Assembly (NCBI GenBank): GCA_030430535.1
Contig: JAUIKY010000020.1
Span: 1-58,940, forward strand
From: Bacteroidia bacterium
GTDB lineage: Bacteria; Bacteroidota; Bacteroidia; Flavobacteriales; Flavobacteriaceae
Length of the DNA: 58,940 bases
Direction: 5' to 3'
The stretch's first letter is position 1, and each line of letters begins with the position of its first letter. Below, in pieces: positions 44,410 through 52,803 of the stretch. The position numbers and the translations under genes are program-made. Under the pieces are notes generated by a model. That model did no database searches, was not told the origin of the DNA, and saw only the letters and a program-made list of their open reading frames with translations.

Positions 44410-44457
44410 AGTAGAATTTATATTCACACATTCTTTTTAATTCTTCCCTTTTCTGCT

Positions 44458-44532
44458 TTAGCTCTTTTCTTTAGTTATTCTTGCAGATGGAGCTTTACTT
44501 TTCTTAGTTTTACTGCTTTTCTCTTTTGGCAT
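44458..44532 (-). CDS. Possible tiny basic peptide of 24 residues
   Basis: ATG 44532 to TAA 44458 encodes a peptide starting MPKEKSSKTKKSKAPSARIT, ending KEKS; 10 of 24 residues are Lys or Arg. It is placed just upstream of the cupin pair on the same strand. No clear ribosome binding site is seen, but Bacteroidota often lack one. The composition suggests nucleic-acid binding, or a chance ORF in A-rich DNA. Confidence 0.3.
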   Translation of the reverse strand: MPKEKSSKTKKSKAPSARITKEKS

Positions 44533-44796
44533 GGTTTTAATTTTTAAAATTTAATTAATAATGGGGTATCGTTAATTTTGTTTGCTTAACAAATAATATT
44601 TATACCTCATATGGTTAACCAAAACAAGAAAGCAGACTTTTAAGTCTGCTGTTCTAACTCCAAAAAGATTATTCATTTGGACTTCTATGACTGATTAATA
44701 GCAATACAAAAATAACGATGTATTGAATGGATATAGTTATATATTTAACTTAAATAGTTGTATAAATCACTGTTTTAGAGTTAAGTGAATAAAAAA

Positions 44797-44827
44797 AAGA
44801 ACAGTTTTATAATTAAAACTGTTCTTT
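44797..44827 (-). terminator. Terminator after the CsbD-like gene
   Basis: On the minus strand, a stem AAAGAACAGTTTTA with its complement and a short loop is followed by eight T residues, 24 bp after the stop. Confidence 0.85.
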
Positions 44828-44850
44828 AGTGTTTTATTCAACTTAATGCG

Positions 44851-45096
44851 TTAGATTACATTTGCTGTAGCTTTGTAATTAGATTTTAAGATGTCGATAA
44901 CTTCATTTTTGTCCTTATTTAATTTAACTTCTAATCTTTTTATCAAATCCAATTCTTTACCGCTTTCAAATTTCACATCTTCAGATGTCAACTTTGGGTA
45001 CTTTGCTTTCAATGCTTTTGATTGCTTGTTCCAGTCACCACTAAATTTAAATAGCTCACTTGACTTTCTCTCTCCTTCTTTGTTCTTGGCTTCCAT
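44851..45096 (-). CDS. CsbD-like stress protein
   Basis: 81 aa. The pattern FSGDWNKQSKALKAKYPKL, TSEDVKFESGKELDLIKRLE and LNKDKNEVIDILKS matches the CsbD/YjbJ family layout (W-N-x2-K-x2-L-K...LT-x-DD-x2-Y-x2-G-K). The function of CsbD proteins is unknown, but they are induced by general stress in several bacteria. It lies next to the AraC regulator and ends with its own terminator. Confidence 0.65.
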   Translation of the reverse strand: MEAKNKEGERKSSELFKFSGDWNKQSKALKAKYPKLTSEDVKFESGKELDLIKRLEVKLNKDKNEVIDILKSNYKATANVI

Positions 45097-45193
45097 AATT
45101 ATATAATTTAACCGTACTTAATTGTACTAGTACAAAGTTGAGAACTAACTTCTCAATTTATGTTACATAATAAATGTAATAAAATTACAGATG

Positions 45194-45757
45194 TTACAGG
45201 TATTCAAGATAGCTTTTTCTTTTTTTTCCTATTTTTTTATAAAAAGTAGGCGTGTGTCCAGTAACTTTTTTGAATTGGTTAGATAAATGTGCTACACTAC
45301 TATAATTTAATTTATAGGCAATTTCGGTGAGATTGAGTTCGTTATAAAGAATCAGTTCTTTTACCCTTTCTATTTTGTGCTTAATAATAAAATGCTGAAT
45401 AGTAATTCCTTTTACTTCTGAAAACAGATTTGATAAATACTTGTAATCATAATTCAATTTTTCTGCAATATGATCAGAGTAATTAACTTTCGGGACTTCA
45501 TCAGAATAATGAATCATTTCTATAATTATGTTTTTTACCCTGTCGACTAGAATACTTTTTTTATCATCCAATAACTCTAAACCAGATACTCCTAAGCTTA
45601 ATTTGAGTTTTCGTTTTTGAGATTCGGAAATTTTCTCTTTCATTTCAATCATTCCAAGTTCAACGCTTGTATAATGTAAACCCAATTTTTCTAACTCATA
45701 TTTAACAAGAAGCTTGCATCTTAAGCTTACCATATATTTAATATAGAGTTTCATCAA
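45194..45757 (-). CDS. AraC-family transcriptional regulator
   Basis: 187 aa. The C-terminal 100 residues are an AraC/XylS double helix-turn-helix (NYDYKYLSNLFSEVKGITIQ, IERVKELILYNELNLTEIAY, LNYSSVAHLSNQFKKVTGHT, PTFYKKIGKKRK). The N terminus is short (residues 1-80) and helical with no recognised ligand domain. Regulators of this size are common in Flavobacteriaceae, often near small stress genes such as the CsbD-like gene 97 bp downstream. It likely regulates its neighbours. Confidence 0.88.
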   Translation of the reverse strand: MMKLYIKYMVSLRCKLLVKYELEKLGLHYTSVELGMIEMKEKISESQKRKLKLSLGVSGLELLDDKKSILVDRVKNIIIEMIHYSDEVPKVNYSDHIAEKLNYDYKYLSNLFSEVKGITIQHFIIKHKIERVKELILYNELNLTEIAYKLNYSSVAHLSNQFKKVTGHTPTFYKKIGKKRKSYLEYL

Positions 45758-46254
45758 TTTTATGATTTAAAGAGCATTTTTTATTTAACCAAAGATAAAC
45801 TATATTAATCTATATTAAAAGTTGATTGAAATAAAAAGTTGATTAACAGGTTTCTAATGAGGGAAACAAGTGTTAAGCTAATGTCTTTAATAGACAAAGT
45901 TCTTTATATGGCATCTCTTTTTTACAATAGTAAATGATTACTTTTTCCTTTTTTCCCTTTATATAATAAGCTAATGAACCGAAGTGTCATAAATCAGTAT
46001 TGGAAGGGGTGTAATTTCTTTAATAGATAATTTCATGCCAAGACAACTTTTGTGTTTTTATTATTTATTTTTAGGGAGATGATGGATGGATATTTTGATG
46101 AGAAAGTAGTCGTCCTAAAACGCAAATACATTAGTGATATTTATATTGTTTTTGTGAAAGAACAATATAAATATAAAAATTGATGTTTACTTCGAAATAC
46201 AGTTTAAGAATCAGTATATTAGCATAAAATAAAACAAAAGTCCACATCAAATAA

Positions 46255-46272
46255 GTTACCTATTCGGTTACC
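46255..46272. repeat. Right arm site of the element
   Basis: GTTACCTATTCGGTTACC matches the left copy (39628-39645) at 17 of 18 positions, in the same orientation, 60 bp before attR. Confidence 0.65.
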
Positions 46273-46332
46273 AAGTCTAGTTTAAAATTTTGAGCTTGTT
46301 GATTTTAAAGAGATAACGGGGGAAGGGAGGCT

Positions 46333-46348
46333 TCCTGCCACCCCGACT
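46333..46348. other. attR: right attachment core
   Basis: TCCTGCCACCCCGACT, identical to 39510-39525. No tRNA structure precedes it, as expected for the displaced half of the target site. Confidence 0.85.
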
Positions 46349-46374
46349 AACTTAGTAATAGGTGAAAAATAAAG

Positions 46375-46406
46375 CACTGTTAATCTTAAGATTATCAGTG
46401 TTTTTT
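46375..46406 (+). terminator. Terminator after attR, probably the original tRNA-Pro terminator
   Basis: CACTGTTAATCTT pairs with AAGATTATCAGTG with one mismatch and is followed by six T residues. It lies just outside the element, where the tRNA transcript would have ended before integration. Confidence 0.75.
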
Positions 46407-46682
46407 GTTTTTGGGTGTTTTCTTTGTTGTCAAATAAAGCGTCTGTTTCCAATAAAACGTGTACAAGTCAGTGAACACTTTCCCGCCAAAATAGACTGTT
46501 CATTCGGTAAATTAAATTTATCTTTATGAACTGTTCGGTTTTTTCTCGGCAAGAATTAGGTTGCCTTTAAGGTCAAGCCCTTGAAAAGTCTGAAAAATGC
46601 TCTAGTTTAAATGTCCGATACACTAGAGAGGTTAAGCGCCGATAAAAACAATTGATAACATAGATTAAAAAATATTAAAAAC

Positions 46683-47873
46683 ATGTACGGAGCAGTTAAA
46701 CAACAACTTGAAAATGAACTGAACGACATAAAAGCATCTGGGCTTTATAAAAAGGAACGCATAATTACTACGCCGCAAGGCGCCAAAATCAATACCACGG
46801 CTGGTGGTGAGGTGCTTAACTTTTGTGCCAACAATTATTTGGGGCTATCATCACATCCAGATGTGGTTGAAGCTGGGATTGAAGCCATGAAAACACATGG
46901 TTTTGGCCTGTCGTCGGTACGTTTCATTTGTGGTACGCAAGATATCCACAAAGCATTGGAACAAAAAACCGCAGAGTTTTTAGGTATGGAAGATTGTATT
47001 CTTTATGCTGCTGCTTTTGATGCCAACGGTGGGGTTTTTGAACCCATTCTTTCAAAAGAAGACGCCATAATTTCGGATGAATTAAACCACGCATCTATCA
47101 TTGATGGGATCCGGTTGTGCAAAGCGGCAAGGTATCGCTATTCGCACAATAACATGGAAGCTTTGGAGGAACAGTTGAAAGCTGCTTCGGTAGCGAGAAG
47201 AAAACTGATTGTTACCGATGGCGTGTTTTCTATGGACGGTACCATTGCCCAGCTTGATAAAATATGTGATTTGGCCGATAAATACGAAGCCATGGTCATG
47301 GTTGATGAGTGTCATGCTACAGGATTTATTGGGGAAACAGGCCGCGGTACACACGAATACAGAGCCGTTATGGGTAGGATAGACATCATAACCGGAACCT
47401 ACGGAAAGGCCCTTGGAGGTGCTTCCGGCGGATTTACGGCGGCAAAAAAGGAAATAGTAGATATGCTAAGACAAAAATCCCGACCATATTTATTTTCCAA
47501 TACCTTGGCGCCTGCTATTGCCGGCGCATCAATCGCTGTGCTTGATAAGTTGAAAACTTCAACCGATTTAATTGAAAAAGTGCAGTACAACACCAAGCGT
47601 TTTAGAACCAAGATGACCGAAGCCGGATTTGATATCATTCCCGGGGAACATCCCATAGTTCCAGTGATGTTGTACGATGCTAAATTGGCACAGGAATTTG
47701 CAGCACTATTGTTGGATGAAGGTATTTATGTGATTGCTTTTTTCTATCCGGTAGTGCCCAAAGAAAAGGCTAGAATCCGGGTGCAGCTTTCCGCTTCGCA
47801 CGATACAGAGCACGTCGATAAAGCGGTTGAAGCTTTCACCAAAGTGGGCAGGGCTTTGAAGGTTATTGAATAA
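46683..47873 (+). CDS. kbl: Glycine C-acetyltransferase (2-amino-3-ketobutyrate CoA ligase)
   Basis: 396 aa, the length of E. coli KBL. PLP-dependent alpha-oxoamine synthase fold: [55 protein letters not shown] and the PLP-lysine Lys242 in [24 protein letters not shown] and [11 protein letters not shown] follow. It cleaves 2-amino-3-oxobutanoate with CoA to glycine and acetyl-CoA in threonine degradation. The partner threonine dehydrogenase gene is not within the window. It is followed by a weak hairpin at 47919-47939. Confidence 0.95.
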   Translation: MYGAVKQQLENELNDIKASGLYKKERIITTPQGAKINTTAGGEVLNFCANNYLGLSSHPDVVEAGIEAMKTHGFGLSSVRFICGTQDIHKALEQKTAEFLGMEDCILYAAAFDANGGVFEPILSKEDAIISDELNHASIIDGIRLCKAARYRYSHNNMEALEEQLKAASVARRKLIVTDGVFSMDGTIAQLDKICDLADKYEAMVMVDECHATGFIGETGRGTHEYRAVMGRIDIITGTYGKALGGASGGFTAAKKEIVDMLRQKSRPYLFSNTLAPAIAGASIAVLDKLKTSTDLIEKVQYNTKRFRTKMTEAGFDIIPGEHPIVPVMLYDAKLAQEFAALLLDEGIYVIAFFYPVVPKEKARIRVQLSASHDTEHVDKAVEAFTKVGRALKVIE

Positions 47874-47918
47874 ATGTAGCGTCACCGTAAACTTTACATA
47901 CAGGTTAATCTGAAAATT

Positions 47919-47939
47919 CCCCGATGTTTTGCGTTGGGG
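47919..47939 (+). terminator. Weak terminator after kbl
   Basis: CCCC and GGGG pair across a G/T-wobble stem (CCCCGATG / CGTTGGGG), followed by TTTCCTTT. Confidence 0.4.
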
Positions 47940-48036
47940 TTTCCTTTGAAATTCTTTATTTACATAACCCCTCAGAAGAAAAGAACTCAGATACCGTCAA
48001 AATAATTTAAGCTAACGTGAATAATGTTTAAGGGGA

Positions 48037-48110
48037 AGCGTCACTTCGAGTAAAATTCTGCAAGAATTTTGTATCGAGAAGTTTATTTTCGATACAAATT
48101 CCACTCACTT
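48037..48110. repeat. REP-like repeat with nested inverted repeats
   Basis: AGCGTCACTTCGAGT, AAAATTCTGCAAGAATTTT (a perfect small hairpin) and TATCGAGAAGT...TTCGATA form nested complementary pieces similar to the 'TTCGAG...TCGAGAAGT' intergenic repeats of flavobacteria. Confidence 0.5.
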
Positions 48111-48214
48111 TTATTGTGAAATTCACTGTAACTGACGAAAATTTCTTAGCCATTATTAAAATTAGTTATTTACAATCTTTCCTCAATAAATTATTTGGAA
48201 GTTCAGCTTTTTTG

Positions 48215-48246
48215 TTGTTATTTTACAAGTGTAAAATTTACATTTG
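48215..48246 (+). promoter_or_regulatory. Promoter of the GH127-GH51 unit, with palindromic operator candidate
   Basis: TACATTTG at 48239-48246 (-7) and TTG at 48215-48217 (-33), spacer 21 bp. Between them lies a perfect palindrome TTTTACA-AG-TGTAAAA at 48221-48236, well placed for a repressor. Confidence 0.6.
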
Positions 48247-48266
48247 TATTTTAGGAAGTTTGGGTT

Positions 48267-50657
48267 ATGGATATTAAAAGTTTTGTGATTGGTATAAAAT
48301 ATTTACTCGGAAGTGCTGTGGTGTGTTTTTCGTTGTTGGTCGAAGCGCAACAAAGCGTAACAACTTTCCCGTTAGATCAAGTGGAAGTGACCGAGGGCGT
48401 TTTTCATAAGGCCTCCAAAACGGATTTTAATTACATCAAACAATTAAATCCGGATAGGTTGCTTGCTCCCTTTTTGCGGGAAGCAGGTCTCCAACCGAAG
48501 TCAGAATCCTATACCAATTGGGAAAACACTGGACTTGACGGGCATATATTGGGGCATTACGTTTCGGCATTATCAATGTATTATGCTTCAACAAAAAACA
48601 AGCAGGCCGATAGTTTGTTGGATTATACGTTGTCTGAATTAAAAAGGGTACAAACGGCTAATGGTAACGGTTATATTGGCGGCGTTCCAAGGAGTGAAAA
48701 GCTATGGAAAGAGATAGAATCTGGCCATATCAATGCAGGCAGTTTTAGCTTAAACGGTAGTTGGGTGCCACTATATAACATTCACAAAACCTTTGCAGGA
48801 TTGAAAGATGCGTGGGTGCACGCGAACAAGCCAGAGGCTAAACAGATGTTAATAGCCTTGACCGATTGGTTTATAAAGATTACGGAAAATTTAACCGAAG
48901 CCCAAGTGCAGGACATGCTGCGTTCGGAACATGGTGGGCTGAACGAAGTTTTTGCCGAAGTTTATGCTATTACTGGCGATAAAAAATATCTGGAGTTGGC
49001 TAAACGATTTTCAGAACATGCGCTTTTGGATCCGTTGGCTGCCAATAACGATATTTTAACCGGTATGCATGCCAATACACAAATTCCAAAATTTATTGGA
49101 TTTAAGCGTATAAGTCAATTGGGTTCTGACGAAAAGTTTCACGATGCAGCTTCCCATTTTTACGAAAATGTGACAGAGCATCGCTCGTTGAGTATTGGCG
49201 GGAATAGTGTGCGGGAACACTTTAATCCTATTGACGATTTCAGTTCTGTGTTAACCAGCGAACAAGGGCCGGAGACTTGCAATACTTACAATATGCTGAA
49301 ATTGAGCAAGCTGCTGTTCGAAGATTCTGGAAGCGAAAACTATATCGATTTTTACGAACGAGGACTCTACAACCACATTCTATCGAGTCAAAATCCTAAT
49401 GGCGGATTTGTATATTTCACCCCTATGCGTCCCGGACACTATAGGGTGTATTCTCAGCCAGAAACCAGTTTTTGGTGCTGTGTAGGTTCTGGTTTGGAAA
49501 ACCATACCAAATACAATGAGCTGATTTATGCAAAAACCGCCGATACGCTCTATGTTAATTTGTTCATGCCTTCAAAAGTAAATTGGAAAGAAAAACGAGC
49601 TACTATTGTGCAAAACACCCATTTTCCAGAGGAAGCCAAAACTCAACTTATCTGGCAAAGTAAAAGGAGAACGAAGGCTACTGTTAAGCTGCGCTATCCA
49701 TCTTGGGTTAAACATGGGGAGTTGAAAATAACAATCAATGGAAAGCAACAAAATATTAACGCTGCGCTAGGTAGTTATGTGGCGTTGAGCCGAAAATGGA
49801 AATCGGGTGACACCATCGAAATGGAATTGCCCATGCAATTGAGCCTTGAAGAAATTCCCGACGAATCAGGTTTTGTTTCGGTTAAATACGGCCCCATTGT
49901 GCTCGCTGCCGTAACAGGTGAAGAAAACCAAGATGGCATGTTTGCAGACGATAGCAGGGGAGGTCATATTGCCAGTGGCCCATTTTTACCTATGACGGAA
50001 GCCCCTATGTTTGTTTCAGAAGATAAAGCTTCAATTTTAAAACATATTAAACCCATTCCGGGAGAAGCATTGAAGTTTTCAACAAGTGGATTGGTGTATC
50101 CAGAACATTTCAAAAATTTGGAGCTCCAACCGTTTTATAAAATCCACGAAAAACGCTATGCCATTTATTTTGATACCGAAACACCGGAAGGCTTGGAAAA
50201 AAGAAAACAGGAACTTGAAAATAAACAAAAAGAGGAAGCCTATTTAAGGTCTATCACTTTAGATTATATCGCGCCGGGCGAGCAACAACCTGAAAGTGAT
50301 CACGGTATAGAGTCTAAAGACTCAAATAGTGGCGTGCACCAAAACAGGCACTGGCGCGATGCCAGAGGGTGGTTCAGCTACAATTTAAAAAATAGGGGTA
50401 ATGAAGCCAAGGCCATTCGGATTACTTATTACGGAAAAGACAAGGGGCGACAATTTAAAATCTTGTTGAATGGAAAATTAATTGCAAGTCCAGAGCTAAA
50501 CGGAACAGAAGGCGATAATTTTTTTGATGTAGATTATGACTTGCCAAAAGATATAGTTGAACAAAATAAAATACTAAACCTTCGTTTTGAGGCCATGCCA
50601 AACTCCACAACAGCTGGAATTTACGGTATTAGGTTAATAAGCGAAAAAGCAAACTAA
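48267..50657 (+). CDS. GH127 beta-L-arabinofuranosidase
   Basis: 796 aa with a Sec signal (SAVVCFSLLVEAQQ). The GH127 (former DUF1680) (alpha/alpha)6 barrel carries the zinc/thiolate active site of this family: Glu336 and Cys338 in EQGPETCNTYNML, and Cys404-Cys405 in SFWCCVGSGLENH. These match the Glu338/Cys340/Cys417/Cys418 set of HypBA1, where a cysteine is the nucleophile. C-terminal beta domains follow, with a final domain of about 130 residues (GWFSYNLKNRGNEAKAIRIT). It should release terminal beta-L-arabinofuranose in the periplasm. First gene of the cluster. Confidence 0.92.
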   Translation: MDIKSFVIGIKYLLGSAVVCFSLLVEAQQSVTTFPLDQVEVTEGVFHKASKTDFNYIKQLNPDRLLAPFLREAGLQPKSESYTNWENTGLDGHILGHYVSALSMYYASTKNKQADSLLDYTLSELKRVQTANGNGYIGGVPRSEKLWKEIESGHINAGSFSLNGSWVPLYNIHKTFAGLKDAWVHANKPEAKQMLIALTDWFIKITENLTEAQVQDMLRSEHGGLNEVFAEVYAITGDKKYLELAKRFSEHALLDPLAANNDILTGMHANTQIPKFIGFKRISQLGSDEKFHDAASHFYENVTEHRSLSIGGNSVREHFNPIDDFSSVLTSEQGPETCNTYNMLKLSKLLFEDSGSENYIDFYERGLYNHILSSQNPNGGFVYFTPMRPGHYRVYSQPETSFWCCVGSGLENHTKYNELIYAKTADTLYVNLFMPSKVNWKEKRATIVQNTHFPEEAKTQLIWQSKRRTKATVKLRYPSWVKHGELKITINGKQQNINAALGSYVALSRKWKSGDTIEMELPMQLSLEEIPDESGFVSVKYGPIVLAAVTGEENQDGMFADDSRGGHIASGPFLPMTEAPMFVSEDKASILKHIKPIPGEALKFSTSGLVYPEHFKNLELQPFYKIHEKRYAIYFDTETPEGLEKRKQELENKQKEEAYLRSITLDYIAPGEQQPESDHGIESKDSNSGVHQNRHWRDARGWFSYNLKNRGNEAKAIRITYYGKDKGRQFKILLNGKLIASPELNGTEGDNFFDVDYDLPKDIVEQNKILNLRFEAMPNSTTAGIYGIRLISEKAN

Positions 50658-50676
50658 CTAAAACTAAAAAAATAAG

Positions 50677-52665
50677 ATGAACTTTAATTTGATGAAAAGG
50701 CTCTGTTTCATAGCAGCCATATTACCCAGCTTTTTAAGCGCCCAAAGTCAAACGGACCCTTTGAATGTTGATGTCAGCCAATCTGTAGCAGAAGTGCAGC
50801 CCACAATGTACGGGATATTCTTCGAGGATATCAACTTTGCGGCCGATGGCGGTTTATACGCCGAATTGGTAAAAAACCGCTCGTTCGAGTTTACTTTAAA
50901 TCCATCTATGGGGTGGCAACAGCCCAATACCAATAGGCATTCCTTAAATAAAAATTCAGGAATGCTCAATATCATGAAATACAAAGAGCAGAACACTAAC
51001 CATAACTTTGCCAGAGTAACGGTAAAAAATGCCGATGGTTATCAGCTCATCAACGAAGGCTATCGTGGCATGGGTATCAAAAAAGACAACCAGTACAATC
51101 TTTATGTCAATATGGCCAAGCAAAGCGGCGACATTCAAAAAGTGATTTTTCAGCTTATTGACGAATCGGATAACGTAATAGGCGAAACATCAATAATGCC
51201 AAAAGGTGATGGCTGGAAGCATTACAAATCACAGATGGTGGCTTCGGAAACAGTGGAAAACGCAAAGCTTAAAATAACGTTCGCTGGCACAGGTGTAATC
51301 GATTTGGATATGGTATCGATGTTTCCGGAAGATACTTGGAAAGGAAGAGAAAAAGGACTAAGGAAAGATCTTGTGCAATTATTGGATGACCTTAACCCCG
51401 GATTTTTAAGGTTTCCGGGCGGCTGTATTGTGGAAGGAAGAACTTTAGAACGCCGATACCAATGGAAAAAAACGGTTGGCGAAATTGAAAACAGGGAAGT
51501 ACTGGTAAACCGATGGAATACTGAGTTTATGCACAAGTTCACTCCAGATTATTACCAAAGTTTCGGGATCGGTTTTTACGAGTATTTTCAATTGTCCGAA
51601 GATCTAGGAGCGGAGCCCTTGCCCATTTTAAGTTGTGGAATAGCTTGCCAATACAATACGGGGGAGTTGGTGCCATTGGATGAATTAGATCCTTATGTTC
51701 AGGATGCTTTGGATTTGATTGAATTTGCCAATGGAGACAGCTCAACAAATTGGGGGAAATTGCGTGCCAAAATGGGGCATCCAGAACCTTTCAACATGAA
51801 ATATATTGGTATTGGTAACGAGCAATGGGGCGAGGTTTATATTGAGCGTTATGCCATAATTGAAAAGGCCATCAAAGAAAAATATCCCGAAATTATCGTG
51901 GTTTCGGGGAGTGGGCCTTCGCCAGACGGAGAGCATTTTGAGTACGGCTGGGAAGAACTTAAAAAACTCGATGTAGCTATTGTAGATGAGCATTATTACC
52001 GTTCCCCGGAGTGGTTCAGGAGTAATGCCGCACGATATGATGACTACGATAGAAACGGTCCCAAAGTATTTGCCGGCGAGTACGCGGCGCACCCAAAAGG
52101 TGTTGGGGATGGCCCTGCAGAGAACAACTGGGAAGGCGCACTGGCGGAAGCGGCCTTCATGACAGGCTTGGAACGCAATGCCGGTGTGGTGCATTTAACC
52201 TCATATGCGCCATTAATGGCTCATGCCGATGCTTACCAATGGGCACCAGATATGATATGGTTCAATAATTTGGAGTCCTACGGAACGCCCAATTATTATG
52301 TGCAAAAATTGTTCGCAACAAACCCCGGAACCCATGTTTTAAAAGTAACCCAAAACGATGTGCCATTAACAGGGCAAGATAATTTGTACCTATCGGCGGT
52401 AAAAGATGCACATTCAAAAGAACTGATTTTTAAGGCTGTCAATACAGGGAATACAAGCCAAACCATAACCATTAATGTTGAAGGGGGCAAATTAAACCGC
52501 AAAGGTACGGTGTTGACCCTTCAAGATAATGGATTAGAGACTTTCAATACTTTCGAGGCTCCCGAAAAAATCAGTCCTGTTTCTTCAGAAATTAAAATCA
52601 AACGCAACCAAGTGAAAGTGGAGTTGCCAAGTCAGTCTTTAAGTGTTATCAAGCTCAAAATATAA
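50677..52665 (+). CDS. GH51 alpha-L-arabinofuranosidase
   Basis: 662 aa with a signal peptide (LCFIAAILPSFLSAQ). A GH51-type layout: N-terminal PTMYGIFFEDINFAADGGLY, RFPGGCIVEGRTLERRYQW, the acid/base Glu382 in IGIGNEQWGEVYIERY, the nucleophile Glu468 in VFAGEYAAHPKG and a C-terminal beta sandwich. It cleaves alpha-L-arabinofuranosyl side chains of arabinan, arabinoxylan or arabinogalactan. It starts 19 bp after the GH127 gene and is co-transcribed. Working with GH127 it could strip both anomers of arabinofuranose. Confidence 0.93.
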   Translation: MNFNLMKRLCFIAAILPSFLSAQSQTDPLNVDVSQSVAEVQPTMYGIFFEDINFAADGGLYAELVKNRSFEFTLNPSMGWQQPNTNRHSLNKNSGMLNIMKYKEQNTNHNFARVTVKNADGYQLINEGYRGMGIKKDNQYNLYVNMAKQSGDIQKVIFQLIDESDNVIGETSIMPKGDGWKHYKSQMVASETVENAKLKITFAGTGVIDLDMVSMFPEDTWKGREKGLRKDLVQLLDDLNPGFLRFPGGCIVEGRTLERRYQWKKTVGEIENREVLVNRWNTEFMHKFTPDYYQSFGIGFYEYFQLSEDLGAEPLPILSCGIACQYNTGELVPLDELDPYVQDALDLIEFANGDSSTNWGKLRAKMGHPEPFNMKYIGIGNEQWGEVYIERYAIIEKAIKEKYPEIIVVSGSGPSPDGEHFEYGWEELKKLDVAIVDEHYYRSPEWFRSNAARYDDYDRNGPKVFAGEYAAHPKGVGDGPAENNWEGALAEAAFMTGLERNAGVVHLTSYAPLMAHADAYQWAPDMIWFNNLESYGTPNYYVQKLFATNPGTHVLKVTQNDVPLTGQDNLYLSAVKDAHSKELIFKAVNTGNTSQTITINVEGGKLNRKGTVLTLQDNGLETFNTFEAPEKISPVSSEIKIKRNQVKVELPSQSLSVIKLKI

Positions 52666-52803
52666 CCTAGCCATCCACAAAGAAAGTAGGCATTTGTAAA
52701 TTTTTGAACAGACTAATGAACATGATTTTTTTTGTTTTTAAGCGCAACTCCTAACAGATAATTAGTAGATTGGGTTTAAAATAAGTGTTATATTAAAACG
52801 TAT

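Larger units (their letters stand above)
39510..46348. mobile_element. Integrative element in tRNA-Pro, about 6.8 kb
   Basis: Bounded by a 16-bp direct repeat of the tRNA 3' end. Next to attL stands a plus-strand tyrosine recombinase. An 18-bp arm-type repeat occurs near both ends (39628-39645 and 46255-46272). Cargo: XRE repressor, HEPN-like protein, two cupin paralogs, a tiny ORF, a CsbD-like protein and an AraC regulator. No relaxase, coupling protein, replication or capsid gene is seen, so it is either mobilised by another element or a decayed one. The integrase part looks richer in GC than the strongly AT-rich right half, pointing to a mosaic origin. Confidence 0.85.
45758..46682. other. 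Right end of the element and upstream region of kbl
   Basis: About 925 bp with no gene that I can support. 45758-46254 is AT-rich element DNA. The right arm site (46255-46272), attR (46333-46348) and a terminator (46375-46406) follow. From about 46410 to kbl is ordinary chromosomal spacer. Confidence 0.6.
47874..48266. other. Spacer between kbl and the carbohydrate cluster
   Basis: 393 bp with no gene. It holds a weak hairpin after kbl, a REP-like repeat at 48037-48110 and the promoter region of the GH127 gene with a perfect palindrome. Confidence 0.6.
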
